A stretch of DNA of 64,000 bases from Prosapia bicincta (Eukaryota > Arthropoda > Insecta > Hemiptera > Cercopidae), in the NCBI GenBank assembly GCA_036971475.1, contig JBAIZL010000002.1, forward strand, positions 172,267,024 through 172,331,023. Direction: 5' to 3'. The notes below the pieces were generated by a model. That model was not told where the DNA came from and did no database searches. It saw only the letters and a list, made by a program, of their open reading frames with translations. The position numbers and the translations under genes are program-made. The first letter of the stretch is position 1. Every line of letters starts with the position of its first letter. Shown here piece by piece: positions 15,001 through 27,515 of the stretch.

Positions 15001-18000
15001 GTAATGTGTAGAGGAATACTTGATGGTTCGTAGGTAGTGATGCAATACCAAGAGCTACATGTTATAACCGAACATGCACCTCCTCTGTGAGAGCAATGTA
15101 TAGAGGAATACTTGATGGTTCGTAGGTAGTGAGGCATTACCAAGAGCGTCACGCTGTAACCGAACATGCACCTCCTCTGTGAGAGCAATGTATAGAGGAA
15201 TGCTTGATGGTACGTAGGTAGTGAGGCAATACTAAGAGCGTCACGCTGTAACCGAACATGCACCTCGTCTGTGAGAGGATTGTATAGAGGAATGCTTGAT
15301 GGTACGTAGGTAGTGAGGCAATACTAAGAGCGTCACGCTGTAACCGAACATTAACCTCCTCTGTGAGAGCAATGTATAGAGGGATACTTGATGGTTCGTA
15401 GGTAGTGAGACAATACCAAGAGCTTCACACTGTAACCGAATATGCACCTCTCTGTGAGAGCAATGTATAGAGGAATACTTGATGGTTCGTAGGTAGTGAG
15501 GCAATACCAAGAGCGTCAGGCTGTAACCGAACATGCACCACCTCCTCTGTGAGAGCAATGTATAGAGGAATACTGGATGGTTCGTAGGTAGTGAGGCAAT
15601 ACCAAGAGCGTCAGGCTGTAACCGAACATGCACCTCCTCTGTGAGAGCAATGTATAGAGGAATACTTGATGGTTCGTAGGTAGTGAGGCAATAGAAAGAG
15701 CGTCACGCTGTAACCGAACATTCACCTCCTCTGTGAGAGCAATGTATAGAGGAATACTTGATGGTTCGTAGGTAGTGAGGCAATACCAAGAGCGTCATGT
15801 TGTAACCGAACTTGCACCTCCTCTGTGAGAGTAATGTATAGAGGAATACTTGATGGTTCGTAGGTAGTGAGGCAATACCAAGAGCGTCACGTTGTAACCG
15901 AACATGCACCTCCTCTGTGAGAGCAATGTATAGAGGAATACTTTATGGTTCGTAGGTAGTGAGGCAATACCAAGAGCGTCAGGCTGTAACCGTACATGCA
16001 CCTCCTCTGTGAGAGCAATGTATAGAGGAATACTTGATGGATCGTAGGTAGTGAGGCAATACCAAGAGCGTCAGGCTGTAACCGAACATGCACCTCCTCT
16101 GTGAGAGCAATGTATATAGGAATACTTTATGGTTCGTAGGTAGTGAGGCAATACCAAGACCGTCAAGCTGTAACCGAACATGGCACCTCCTCTGTGAGAG
16201 CAGTGTATAGAGGAATACTTGATGGTTCGTAGGTAGTGAGGCAATACCAAGAGCGTCACGTTGTAACCGAACATGCACGTCCTCAGTGAGAGCAGTGTTA
16301 GAGGAATACTTGATGGTTCGTAGGTAGTGAGGCAATACCAAGAGCGCCACGTTGTAACCGAACAATCACCTTCTCTGTTAGGGCAATGTATAGAGGGATA
16401 CTTGATGGTTCGTAGGTAGTGAGGCAATACCTAGATTGTCACGCTGTAACCGAAGATGCACCTCCTCTGTGAGAGCAATGTATAGAGGAATACTTGATGG
16501 TTCGTAGGTAGTGAGGGAATAGAAAGAGCGTCACGCTGTAACCGAACATGCACCTCCTCTGTGAGAGCAATGTATAGAGGAATACTTGATGGTTCGTAGG
16601 TAGTGAGGCAATAACAAGAGCGTCACGTTGTAACCGAACATGCACCTCTGTGAGAGCAATGTACAGAGGAATACTTTATGGTTCGTAGGTAGTGAGGCAA
16701 TACCAAGAGCGTCATGTTGTAACCGAACATGCACCTCCTCTTTGAGAGTAATGTATAGAGGAATACTTGATGGTTCGTAGGTAGTGAGGCAATACCAAGA
16801 GCGTCACGTGTTAACCGAACATGCACCTCTGTGAGAGCAATGTATAGAGGGATACTTGATGGTTCGTAGGTAGTGAGGCAATACCAAGAGCGTCATGTTG
16901 CAACCGAACATTCACCTCCTCTGTTAGAGTAATGTATAGAGGAATACTTGATGGATCGTAGGTAGTGAGGCAATACCAAGAGCGTCACGTAACCGAACAT
17001 GCACCTCCTCTGTGAGAGCAATGTATAGAGGAATACTTGATGGTTCGTAGGTAGTGAGGCTATACCAAGAGCATCACGCTGTAACCGAACATGAACCTCC
17101 TATGTGAGAGCAATGTATAGAGGAATACTTGATGGTTCGTAGGTAGTGAGGCAATACCAAGAGCGTCACGCTGTAACCGAACATGCACCTCCTATGTGAG
17201 AGCAATGTATAGAGGGATACTTGTTGGTTCGTAGGTAGTGAGGCAATACCAAGAGCGTCACGCTGTAACCGAACATGCACCTTCTCTGTGAGAGCAATGT
17301 ATAGAGGGATACTTGATGGTTCGTAGGTATTGAGGTAATACCAAGAGCGTAATGCTGTAACCGAACATGCACCTCCTCTGTGAGAGCAATGTATAGAGGA
17401 ATACTTGATGGTTCGTATTTAGTGAGGTAATACCAAGAGCGTCACGCTGTAACCGAACATGACCTCCTCTGTGAGAGCAATGTATAGAGGGATACTTGAT
17501 GGTTCGTAGGTAGTGAGGCAATACTAAGAGCGTCAGGTTGTAACCGAACATGCACCTCCTCTGTGAGAGCAATGTATAGAGGAATACTTTATGGTTCGTA
17601 GGTAGTGAGGCAATACCAAGAGCGTCAGAATGTAACCGAACATGCACCTTCTCTGTGAGAGCAATGTATAGAGGAATACTTCATGGTTCGTAGGTACTGA
17701 GGCAATACCATGAGCGTCACGTTTTAACCGAACATGCACCTCCTCTGTGAGAGCAATGTATAGAGGAATACTTGATGGTTCGTAGGTAGTGAGGCAATAT
17801 CAAGAGCTTCACGTTGTAACCGAACATGCACCGTCTCTGTGAGAGCAATGTATAGAGGAATACTTGATGGTTCGTAGGTAGTGAGGCAAAACCAAGAGCG
17901 TCACGTTGTAATCGAGCATTCACCTCCTCTGTGAGAGCAATGTATAGAGGAATACGTCTTGGTTCGTAGGTTGTGAGGCAATACCCAGAGCGTCAGGCTG

Positions 18001-19778
18001 TAACCGAACATGCACCTACTCTGTGAGAGCAATGTATAGAGGGATACTTGATGGTTCGTAGGTAGTGAGGCAATACCAAGAGCTTCACGTTGTAACCGAA
18101 CATGCACCGTCTCTGTGAGAGCAATGTATAGAGGAATACTTGATGGTTCGTAGGTAGTGAGGCAATACCAAGAGCGTCACGTTGTAACCGAACATGTACC
18201 TCTGTGAGAGCAATGTATAGAGAGATACTTGATGGTTCGTAGGTAGTGAGGCAATACCAAGAGCGTCATGTTGCAACCGAACATGCACCTCCTCTGTGAG
18301 AGTAATGTATAGAGGAATACTTGATGGATCGTAGGTAGTGAGGCAATACCAAGAGCGTCACGTTGTAACCGAACATGCACCTTCTCTGTGAGAGCAATGT
18401 ATAGAGGGATACTTGATGGTTCGTAGGTATTGAGGCAATACCAAGAGCGTAACGCTGTAACCGAACATGCACCTCCTCTGTGAGAGCAATGTATGGAGAA
18501 ATACTTGATGGTTCGTATTTAGTGAGGTAATACCAAGAGCGTCACGCTGTAACCGAACATGAACTCCTCTGTAAGAGCAATGTATAGAGGGATACTTGAT
18601 GGTTCGTAGGCAGTGAGGCAATACCAAGAGCGTCAGAATGTAACCGAACATGCACCTTCTCTGTGAGAGCAATGTATAGAGGAATACTTATGGTTCGTAG
18701 GTAGTGAGGCAATACCAAGAGCGTCACGCTGTAACCGAACATGCACCTCCTCTGTGAGAGCAATGTATAGAGGAATACTTGATCGTTCGTAGGTACTGAG
18801 GCAATACCATGAGCGTCACGTTGTAACCGAACATGCACCTCCTCTGTGAGAGCAATGTATAGAGGAATACTTGATTGTTCGTAGGTAGTGAGGCAATACC
18901 AAGAGCTTCACGTTGTAAATGAACATGCACCGTCTCTATGAGAGCAATGTATAGAGGAATACTTGATGGTTCGTAAGTAGTGAGGCAAAACCAAGAGCGT
19001 CACGTTGTAATCGAGCATTCACCTCCTCTGTGAGAGCAATGTATAGAGGAATCCGTCTTGGTTCGTAGGTTGTTAGGCAATACCCAGAGCGTCAGGCTGT
19101 AACCGAACATGCACCTCCTCTGTGATAGCAATGTATAGAGGGGTACTTGATGGTTCGTAGGTAGTGAGGCAATACCAAGAGCTTCACGTTGTAACCGAAC
19201 ATGCACCGACTCTGTGAGAGCAATGTATAGAGGAATACTTGATGGTTGGTAGGTAGTGAGGCAATACCAAGAGCATCACGCTGTAACCGAACATGCACCT
19301 CCTCTGTGAGAGCAATGTATAGAGGGATACTTGATGGTTCGTAGGTAGTGAGGCAATACCAAGAGCGTCACGCTGTAACCGAACATGCACCTCCTCTGTG
19401 AGAGCAATGTATAGAGGGATACGTGATGGTTCGTAGGTAGTGAGGCAATACCAAGAGCTTCACGTTGTAACCGAACATGCACTGTCTCTGTGAGAGCAAT
19501 GTATAGAGGAATACTTGATGGTTCGTAGGTAGTGAAGCAATACCAAGAGCTTCACATTGTAACCGAACATGCACCGTCTCTGTGAGAGCAATGTATAGAG
19601 GAATACTTGATGGTTCGTAGGTAGTGAGGCAATACCAAGAGCGTCAGACTGTAACCGAACATGCACCTCCTCTGTGAGAGCAATGTATAGAGGAATACTT
19701 GATTGTTCGTAGGTAGTGTGGCAATACCAAGAGCGTCACGCTGTAACCGAACATTCACCTCCTCTGTGAGAGCAATGT
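1..19778. repeat. 92-bp satellite array (array A), about 215 copies
   Basis: Head-to-tail copies of a 92-bp unit start with agcaatgtatagaggaatac and continue through a segment with gttcgtaggtagtgaggcaa, then gtaaccgaacatgcacctcc. The array is already running at base 1 and stops abruptly at agcaatgt (19771-19778), where unique sequence begins. Copies differ by scattered substitutions and 1-4 base indels, so divergence between neighbours is low to moderate. Distinctive variant units recur at multiples of 92, which shows higher-order duplication. On the minus strand nearly every unit gives a frame of about 68 codons. Because 92 is not a multiple of 3, translation passes through all three frames before meeting a stop, so these frames are a by-product and not genes. 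No transposase, telomeric motif or RNA gene is seen inside. Function is unknown; it is best described as a satellite or large minisatellite. Confidence 0.97.
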
Positions 19779-20417
19779 GTTGTGTACAGATACGTCTGAC
19801 TTAACTTTGCGATGTATGACATTCGAAACGCGTTATTTGTTTAATGACTCCATTTATATTCGCGACAGATGCTTTGTTGTGTTTCTATAAAGGGTATTCG
19901 ATTAAATAATACTATTTAAATAAGAATACCTAACTGACGATATCTTCTTGTTAAATTGAATATTTAAAACATCTTTTCTCTGTTAGATTTCTGATAATAT
20001 TTTTGTAACTAAATTTAACAAAAGCCTACAAACGTAAAGGCTACATCGACTAATAATATAATAAACCAAAAATAATTTAGTAAGCAATTAATATTAATGA
20101 CGGCAATAAACTGCGTTTGTCAGAAGTTAGAGTACAGGGTTATAATCGCATTAATAGGGACAAAACGAGATGTATAAACAAATCTGTTGGAAGCCGGAGT
20201 CGACAGACGCAATAAACCGTGTGAAGGAGTCATGCGACATGAATTCATTAAAAACCTGTATTGCGAGAGGAATTGGTTGTCATCGACAATTATTGTCTTT
20301 TTATCGTTATAAAGGACAAGGATTTTTTAATTAGAAGCGAGAACGAGCCGGGGGAGATCGATTAATTTTCACGAAATCGTAGTAAATGTACGAGTTGGTG
20401 AGAAAATTTAGTCTTTA
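19779..20417. other. AT-rich unique spacer, no gene seen
   Basis: About 640 bases lie between the 92-bp and 26-bp arrays. The sequence is AT-rich with stops in all frames and no recognised protein domain, RNA gene or transposon end. The transition from satellite to spacer at 19778/19779 is sharp, in the middle of a unit. Confidence 0.7.
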
Positions 20418-20781
20418 TTCTCTCGATGCAGGGTCTTCATTTCCTCTCTCGATGCGAGATCTGGCTTCCCTCTCTCGATGCGAGGCATTGCTTTCCTCTC
20501 TCGGTGCGGGGTCTTGCTTCCCTCTCTCGGTGCGGGATCTTGCTTCCCTCTCTCGATACGAGGCATTGCTTTCCTCTCTCGGTGCGGGGTCTTGCTTTCC
20601 TCTCTCAATGCGGATCTTTGCTTTCCTCTCTCGGTGCGGGGTCTTGCTTCCCTCTCTCGATGCTAGGCATTGCTTTCCTCTCTCGGTGCCGGGTCTTGCT
20701 TCCCTCTCTCGATGCGAGGCATTGCTTTCCTCTCTCGGTGCGGGGTCTTGCTTTCCTCTCTCAATGCAGATCTTTACTTTC
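20418..20781. repeat. 26-bp pyrimidine-rich minisatellite (array B), ~14 copies
   Basis: The unit is 26 bp, beginning tctctcgatgcgaggcattg or tctctcggtgcggggtcttg followed by ctttcc or cttccc. Two main versions (aggcattg and ggggtcttg) are mixed along the array, giving a partial higher-order pattern. Three units equal 78 bases or 26 codons, so several frames on both strands stay open for 60-155 codons. These frames have no domain and read as low-complexity repeats, so I treat them as artefacts. The top strand is strongly CT-rich in the core tcctctctc. Confidence 0.95.
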
Positions 20782-20978
20782 CAAAGGACCAAACGCCATT
20801 TAAAGTTTTGTATTTTATAAAATTCTTTTTGTACTTCCGATAAGATTTTAAAGACATTTTCTGTTTCCGACTTACATGTCACTGGCGCGTACAGTTCTAG
20901 GGTTCTGTAAATTATGCTTTGATTTCGCAGACATTACTATTCCCTCAATCGACATTCATATTTAACTATGTAACACTA
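20782..20978. other. short unique spacer
   Basis: Roughly 200 bases of AT-rich sequence separate the 26-bp and 51-bp arrays. No gene or element is recognised. Confidence 0.6.
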
Positions 20979-23900
20979 ACTAGTAACACACTGCTCATAC
21001 TATATAAATTGTAATTTCCTGTCGAATGCACAAGTAACACACCGCTCATACTAAACACATTGTAGATTCGTGGCGATTGTACTAGCAACACACCGCTCAT
21101 ACTATATACATTGTAGATTCGTGGCGATTGTACTAGCAACACACAGTTTATACTATATACAAGTTTATTTCCTGTCGATTGTACTAGTAACACACAGCTC
21201 AAACTGTATACATTGTAATTACCTGTAGACTGTACTAGTAACACGCCGCACATACTATATACATTGTAATTTCCTGTCGATTTTACTAGTAACACACCGC
21301 TCATACTATATACAACGTAATTTCCTGGCGATTATACTAGTAACACACCGCTCATACTATATACATTGTAGATTCCTGGCGATTGAACTAGCAACACACC
21401 GCTCATACTATATACATTGTAGATTCGTGGCGATTGTACTAGCAACACACTGCTTATACTATATACAATGTTATTTCCTGTCGATTGTACTAGTAACACA
21501 CAGCTCAAACTGTATACATTGTAATTACCTGTCGACTGTACTAGTAACACACCGCTCATACTATATACATTGTAGATTCGTGGCGATTGAACTAGCAACA
21601 CACCGCTCATACTATATACATTGTAATTTCCTGTCGATTGTACTAGTAACACACCGCTCATACTATATACATTGTAATTTCCTGTCGATTGTACTAGTAA
21701 CACACCGCTCATACTATATACATTGTAGATTCGTGGCGATTGAACTAGCAACACACCGCTCATACTATATACATTGTAGATTCGTGGCGATTGAACTAGC
21801 AACACACCGCTCATACTATATACATTGTAGATTCGTGGCGATTGTACTAGCAACACACTGCTTATACTATATACATTGTAGATTCGTGGCGATTGAACTA
21901 GCAACACACCGCTCAGACTATATACATTGTAGATTCGTGGCGATTGTACTAGCAACACACTGCTTATCCTATATACAATGTTATTTCCTGTCGATTGTAC
22001 TAGTAACACACAGCTCAAACTGTATACATTGTAATTACCTGTCGACTGTACTAGTAACACACCGCTCATACTATATACATTGTAATTTCCTGTCGATTGT
22101 ACTAGTAACACACCGCTCATACTATATACATTGTAATTTCCTGTCGATTGTACTAGTAACACACCGCTCATACTATATACATTGTAATTTCCTGTCGATT
22201 GTACTAGTAACACACCGCTCATACTATATACATTGTAATTTCCTGTCGATTGTACTAGCAACACACCGCTCATACTATATACATTGTAGATTCGTGGCGA
22301 TTGTACTAGCAACACACAGTTTATACTATATACAATTTTATTTCCTGTCGATTGTACTAGTAACACACAGCTCAAACTGTATACATTGTAATTACCTGTA
22401 GACTGTACTAGTAACACGCCGCACATACTATATACATTGTAATTTCTTGTCGATTTTACTAGTAACACACCGCTCATACTATATACAACGTAATTTCCTG
22501 GCGATTATACTAGTAACACACCGCTCATACTATATACATTGTAGATTCGTGGCGATTGTACTAGCAACACACTGCTTATACTATATACAATGTTATTTCC
22601 TGTCGATTGTACTAGCAAAACACTGCTGTTACTATATACATTGTAGGTTCGTGTCGATTGTAGTAGCAACACACTGCTCATACTATATACATTGTAATTT
22701 CCTGTCGACTGTACTAGTAACACACCGCTCATACTATATACATTGTAATTTCCTGTCGATTGTACTAGTAACACACCGCTCATTCTATATACAACGTAAT
22801 TTCCTGGCGATTGTACAAGTAACACACCGCTCATACTATATACATTGTAATTTCCTGTCGATTGTACAAGTAACACACTGCTCTTACTATATACATTGTA
22901 ATTTCCTGTCGACTGTACTAGTAACACACCGCTCATACTATATACATTGTAATTTCCTGTCGATTGTACAAGTAACACACTGCTCATACTATATACATTG
23001 TAATTTCCTGTCGACTGTACTAGTAACACACCGCTCATACTATATACATTGTAATTTCCTGTCGATTGTACAAGTAACACACTGCTCTTACTATATACAT
23101 TGTAATTTCCTGTCGACTGTACTAGTAACACACCGCTCATACTATATACATTGTAATTTCCTGTCGATTGTACAAGTAACACACTGCTCATACTATATAC
23201 ATTGTAATTTCCTGTCGACTGTACTAGTAACACACCGCTCATACTATATACATTGTAATTTCCTGTCGATTGTACTAGTAACACACCGCTCATTCTATAT
23301 ACAACGTAATTTCCTGGCGATTGTACAAGTAACACACCGCTCATACTATATACATTGTAATTTCCTGTCGATTGTACAAGTAACGCACTGCTCTTACTAT
23401 ATACATTGTAGGTTCGTGTCGATTGTAGTAGCAACACACTGCTCATACTATATACATTGTAATTACCTGTAGACTGTACTAGTAACACACCGCTCATTCT
23501 ATATACAACGTAATTTCCTGGCGATTGTACAAGTAACACACCGCTCATACTATATACATTGTAGATTCGTGGCGATTGAACTAGCAACACACCGCTCATA
23601 CTATATACATTGTAGATTCGTGGCGATTGTAGTAGCAACACACTGCTTATACTATATACAATGTTATTTCCTGTCAATTGTACTAGTAACACACTGTTTA
23701 TACTATATACAATGTAATTTCCTGTCGATTGTACTAGCAACACATTGCTCTTACTATATACATTGTAGGTTCGTGTCGATTGTACTAGCAACACACTGCT
23801 TATACTATATACAATGTTATTTCCTGTCAATTGTACTAGTAACACACTGTTTATACTATATACAATGTAATTTCCTGTCGATTGTACTAGTAACACACCG

Positions 23901-24535
23901 CTCATACTATATACATTGTAATTTCCTGTCGATTGTACTAGTAACACACTGCTCATACTATATACAATGTTATTTTCTGTTGATTGTACTAGTAACTTAC
24001 TGCTCATACTATGTAATTTCCGGTTGATTTAACTCGTAACACACTGCTCATACTATATACAATGTAGATTCATGTCTATTGTACTAGCAACACACTGCTT
24101 ATACTATATACAATGTTATTTCCTGTCGATTGTACAAGAAACACACCGCTCATACTATATACAATGTAATTTCCTGTAGATTGTGCTAGTAACACACCGC
24201 TCATACTATATACAATGTAATTTCCTGTCGATTGTACAAGTTATATACCGTTCATACTATATACAATGTAATTTCCTGTCGATTGTACTACTAACACACT
24301 GCTCATACTATATAAATTGTAATTTCCTGTCGATTGTACTAGTAACACACCGCTCATACTATATACAATGTAATTTCCTGTCGATTGTAGTAGTAACACA
24401 CTGCTCATACTATATACATTGTAAATTCCTGTCGATTGTACTAGTAACACACTGTTTATATTATATACAATGTAATTTCCTGTTGATTGAACTCATAATA
24501 CACCGCTCATACTATATACTATGTAATTTCGTGTG
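20979..24535. repeat. 51-bp minisatellite (array C), ~70 copies
   Basis: The unit is 51 bp: actagtaacacaccgctcat, then actatatacattgtaatttc, then ctgtcgattgt. Two monomer families are interspersed: one with taatttcctgtcg and actagtaac, the other with tagattcgtggcg and actagcaac. Since 51 is 17 codons, frames persist on both strands: about 381 and 500 codons on the minus strand and 324 and 341 codons on the plus strand over the same DNA. Neither reading has a signal peptide, a known domain or synonymous-biased variation that I can see, and simultaneous openness on both strands argues for a length artefact. Copies become more diverged toward the right edge (about 23990-24535). Confidence 0.96.
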
Positions 24536-25213
24536 ATAAGACCTTTTCAAGCAATCAATTGAGTGAGCTTCGTTAAAATCTCGTGATTGGATTCCCTATA
24601 ACGTCCGCTTCCAGAGTCACGTATTTTTGCCAGCATATGGCAACTCTCCCTAACGCTTTGCGAAGATAAGACCTTTTTAAGCATTCGGTCGAGTGACCTT
24701 CGTTAAATTCTCCGGGATTTTGCTTCCTTACAACGTACGCTTTCAAAGAGTCGTCTCATCTGTGCCAGCAAATCTGAACTGTCCCTAACGCTTCGCAAAG
24801 ATAAGACTTTGTCAAGTAATCAGTCGAGTGAACTTCATGTAAATCACTGAGATATTGTTCTAACAAATTACGCTTCCGAAGAGTAAAGCATTATCTGTGC
24901 CAGCAAATGGCACATAAGACCTTTTCTCGCAATTAGTCGATTGAGTTGAGTTAAAATCTCCGAGGTTTGGCTTCCCTACAACGCACGCATCCAAAGAGCC
25001 GTCTATCTGGCCTGCATATGGCCACTGTTCCTAACGCTTCGTGAACACAAGACCTTTTTAAGCAATCAGTTGAGTGAGCTTCGTTAAAATCTCCTCGATT
25101 TGGCTTCCCTATAACGCACGTTCCAAAGAGTCAAGTATTATCTGTGCCAGCAAATGGCCACTGTCCCCCAACGCTTCGCGAAGTTAAGATCTTTTCAAGC
25201 AATCAGTCGATTG
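24536..25213. repeat. degenerate ~130-bp tandem repeat (array D), ~5 copies
   Basis: Five full copies and one partial copy begin with variants of gataagacctttt-aagcaatcag near 24536, 24664, 24796, 24914, 25048 and 25187. Each is followed by gagtgagcttcgttaaaatc, then a ttggcttccctacaacg segment, tctgtgccagcaaatgg and ccctaacgcttcgcgaa. Copies are substantially diverged with small indels (118-136 bp spacing), so this array is older or less homogenised than its neighbours. It abuts the 51-bp array directly. No coding potential is apparent. Confidence 0.88.
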
Positions 25214-26340
25214 TATTTTAGAACCACTTGAAAGATTCGATCTTCATATCTAAAATCAATGTACTTGTCCATCTTAATACGCCGCAGTGCCATTGGCTTG
25301 ATATCACAATCCGAATGCCTTTTGTATTGGCCTGCCCCTGATCAGACACTACGGTTCCAGAACTTCTCTAGGCCTGAAGACCATTCCGTAGCTCAAGTAG
25401 TGCGGACCTTTATCCACTCTCCATTACCCGGAGGGGTATGGCGACGGCCTCCAAGCTTAAGATTAATGTAAATATGTGCAGTACACCTGTTACTGCAGTT
25501 TTTTAATTAGCTCGAACCCATCTTTCATGTAATGACACTCTGCTGCTCCAGTTTCCACATTTCCTGGAACACCTGCTACTGCCGAAGAAATGTTTAGCAA
25601 TGCGGAGATGTGCGCTCAGGTTGTCCACTTCTTGCTTAATCGAGGCTGTTATTGGTTACTATAATTGGTAGCGTTTGTAACTATTAGACCTAACTGTCCT
25701 TCGTGCGAATGCTTAACTAGGTCGCATATAGAATCGTATTAGCAAGCTATGTTTTATCAACGCCATCTCTTTGTAGTGTAGCGTATCGTGTCATACCGTC
25801 CTGATGGCATTTGCAATTATGTTCGCGATTGGGTGCAATAAAACATAAGCACCACATGGATAACTCCTACTTTTTCCTCACTTTTAAGATTAATTCTCTA
25901 ATGTTTACTGGTCGTAATTACGCCGTTACATCGTGGCGTCTATCGTTGTCCATGTCGGTCGTAAGCCCGGGGCAACTGGTACATCGCGATATGGTACAGG
26001 AAGTCGGGTTTTAATATTGATAAATTGCACTCTTGACAACACAACAATGTTTACACGAGCGTAGGCGCTGATAGAAGTGAGTTTAACACCTGCGGAGAAA
26101 TGGTATAGGGTTACATTTTCAAATTGTCAATGTAAATTTATTACTAAAATGTATTGTGATGTAATGTAATGTAACATTTTTTATTTGTATTTGTATTTGT
26201 TTTAATTTGTTTTGTGCCACTGGCCTTAATAGGCCAATTATTTTTCAATGCAATATCACTTCAGTGGGTAAGTTCTATGTACCGGATGGTGAATAATATT
26301 TATACCAAATGGTGATAACATCAGCTGATGTTAGTTTGAT
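25214..26340. other. unique spacer, no recognised gene
   Basis: About 1.1 kb of mixed composition. Frames of up to 70 codons at 25259-25471 and 67 codons at 25811-26014 show no domain I recognise and no clear splice context. Simple stretches occur at 26160-26210 (gtaatgtaatgtaac and ttatttgtatttgtatttg). Nothing further can be supported. Confidence 0.55.
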
Positions 26341-26671
26341 TGTTTATTTACTTTATTTTTATAGTTCTGTTTAATTGAAATGTATCTAACAGAGGAAAGC
26401 TGCGAGTTTGTGTAAAATTATTTGCGAACGGTGCACAGCAGAAATAACGGTTGAGGATAATTTACAAGAGCAATGCGTAATTTATTGTTTATGTTTATTG
26501 ATTCTAATGTTCTGTTTAAGTGAAAATGTGGAAATGTATGTAATAGAGGAAGACAGCGAGTTCGTAGACGAGTATTTAAGAATGTTGCGCAGCAGAGAGA
26601 ATGCAGGAGGAGGCTTTACAGTGCAGGTGGAGGGGCTGATGGACATATCCACAATTTTAGGCGGCCTCTAA
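26341..26671 (+). other. small open frame within an imperfect local duplication, possibly Helitron 5' sequence
   Basis: A frame of 87 codons (26408-26671) opens with GTG and has no known domain that I can name; it contains a hydrophobic stretch near residues 26-38 and an acidic segment near 46-56. Its DNA holds an imperfect duplication: ttctgtttaattgaaatgta near 26364 and ttctgtttaagtgaaaatgt near 26510, each followed by a variant of agaggaa..agc/cgcgagtt. The decayed Helitron reading starts in a different frame where this one ends. The frame may therefore be the mutated leader of that element rather than a host gene. Confidence 0.3.
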
Positions 26672-27425
26672 ATAATGAATATTATGTAATTCGGAATAGT
26701 GTTGGGAGACTTGACCAAAGCTACCAGCATTGTAATGCACTGCATTTCCCCTGTGAGTGAGTAAGAGGACACTAATGGACTGGTATTACTAATACCAACC
26801 TAGAATTGCAACAATTAATATTAAACAGTGATATTTTATTGACAATATCGGGAAACATAACAGTGCCATCATTTTCAGCATGCACTAAGGATATACCTGG
26901 CAATGGTAAGGCGCGAGGTCGGATCTATAAGTGTATCTCGGACCTTTAATCTCCACATGAGCAAACACTTTCATATGGTTAGTTATATATAATCGACTCA
27001 TCAGTTGTAAACAACATCAGATTGGGAAGGCTAGAAGCCCAATATTTGAATGAAGAAACTTCAAGACGTTTAACGATGTTTTAGCAGATAATCTTATAGG
27101 ATTATCTTATAGTGAAGCATTAATACGTGGTGGACAGACATTGTTACATGAACAAAATCAAAACTCACCGCAACAGTTAGTTTTAGCTGACAGTCTCCAT
27201 TGACAAACGCCGCTGTAACCAACCCATTGCAGATGGGATAGCTGGAGTTTTTAAATCTAGAGAAGAAGAACCACCGGAATATAGTCATGCAGTCGTCCAC
27301 AGACGAGAAGGAGGTCCGAAATTGTTATCCTCCCTTAGTCCCCATTGCGATCCAATGCTTTACACTTTAATTTTTCCTTATGACTAGCCAGGATGGGATA
27401 AGGACATGGCACATAGTGGAGCAAG
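26660..27425 (+). mobile_element. decayed Helitron, N-terminal (Helitron-like N domain) remnant
   Basis: Translation in shifting frames gives pieces matching the N-terminal region of Helitron Rep/helicase proteins. From about 26690 it reads GRLDQSYQHCNALHFPCE, the cysteine-bearing segment. Around 26805 it reads NLELQQLI, then KHNSAIIFSM near 26853. From 27206 to 27420 comes RRCNQPIADGIAGVF, followed by an EPPEY..VVHRR stretch, then LSSLSPHCDPMLYTLIFPY and PGWDKDM. The family form 'RRYN.P...EVA..', 'D.V.H.R', 'L...CDP..YPLLFP.G..GW' is clear. At least three in-frame stops (two in the cysteine segment, one TAG just before PGW) and several frameshifts show it is dead. The HUH Rep catalytic region and helicase domain are not seen downstream, so the copy is truncated. 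Family knowledge is from memory; no search was run. Confidence 0.72.
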
Positions 27426-27515
27426 AAGACAGCCTATGAGAAAACCTTTGAAAAGTTGGTATTTATTTGGGAAAGCCAGTATTCGGTCGTAGACAATTAT
27501 GTATCGTGCAAGCCA

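Noticed and set aside
58..19758. Roughly one hundred minus-strand frames of 62-190 codons with similar sequences
   Set aside because: They follow the 92-bp period exactly, sit in rotating frames and have no start, splice or domain evidence. They are by-products of the satellite.
20386..20882. Overlapping Ser/Leu/Cys-rich (plus) and Arg/Glu-rich (minus) frames
   Set aside because: Both strands are open only because three 26-bp units equal 26 codons; composition simply mirrors the repeat.
20979..24535. CRISPR-like look of regularly spaced repeats
   Set aside because: The whole 51-bp unit repeats, including the would-be spacer, and there are no cas genes. The DNA is eukaryotic.
26408..26671. 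Independent small host gene of 87 codons
   Set aside because: It starts with GTG, has no known domain and leads directly into the Helitron relic. Kept only as a low-confidence frame.
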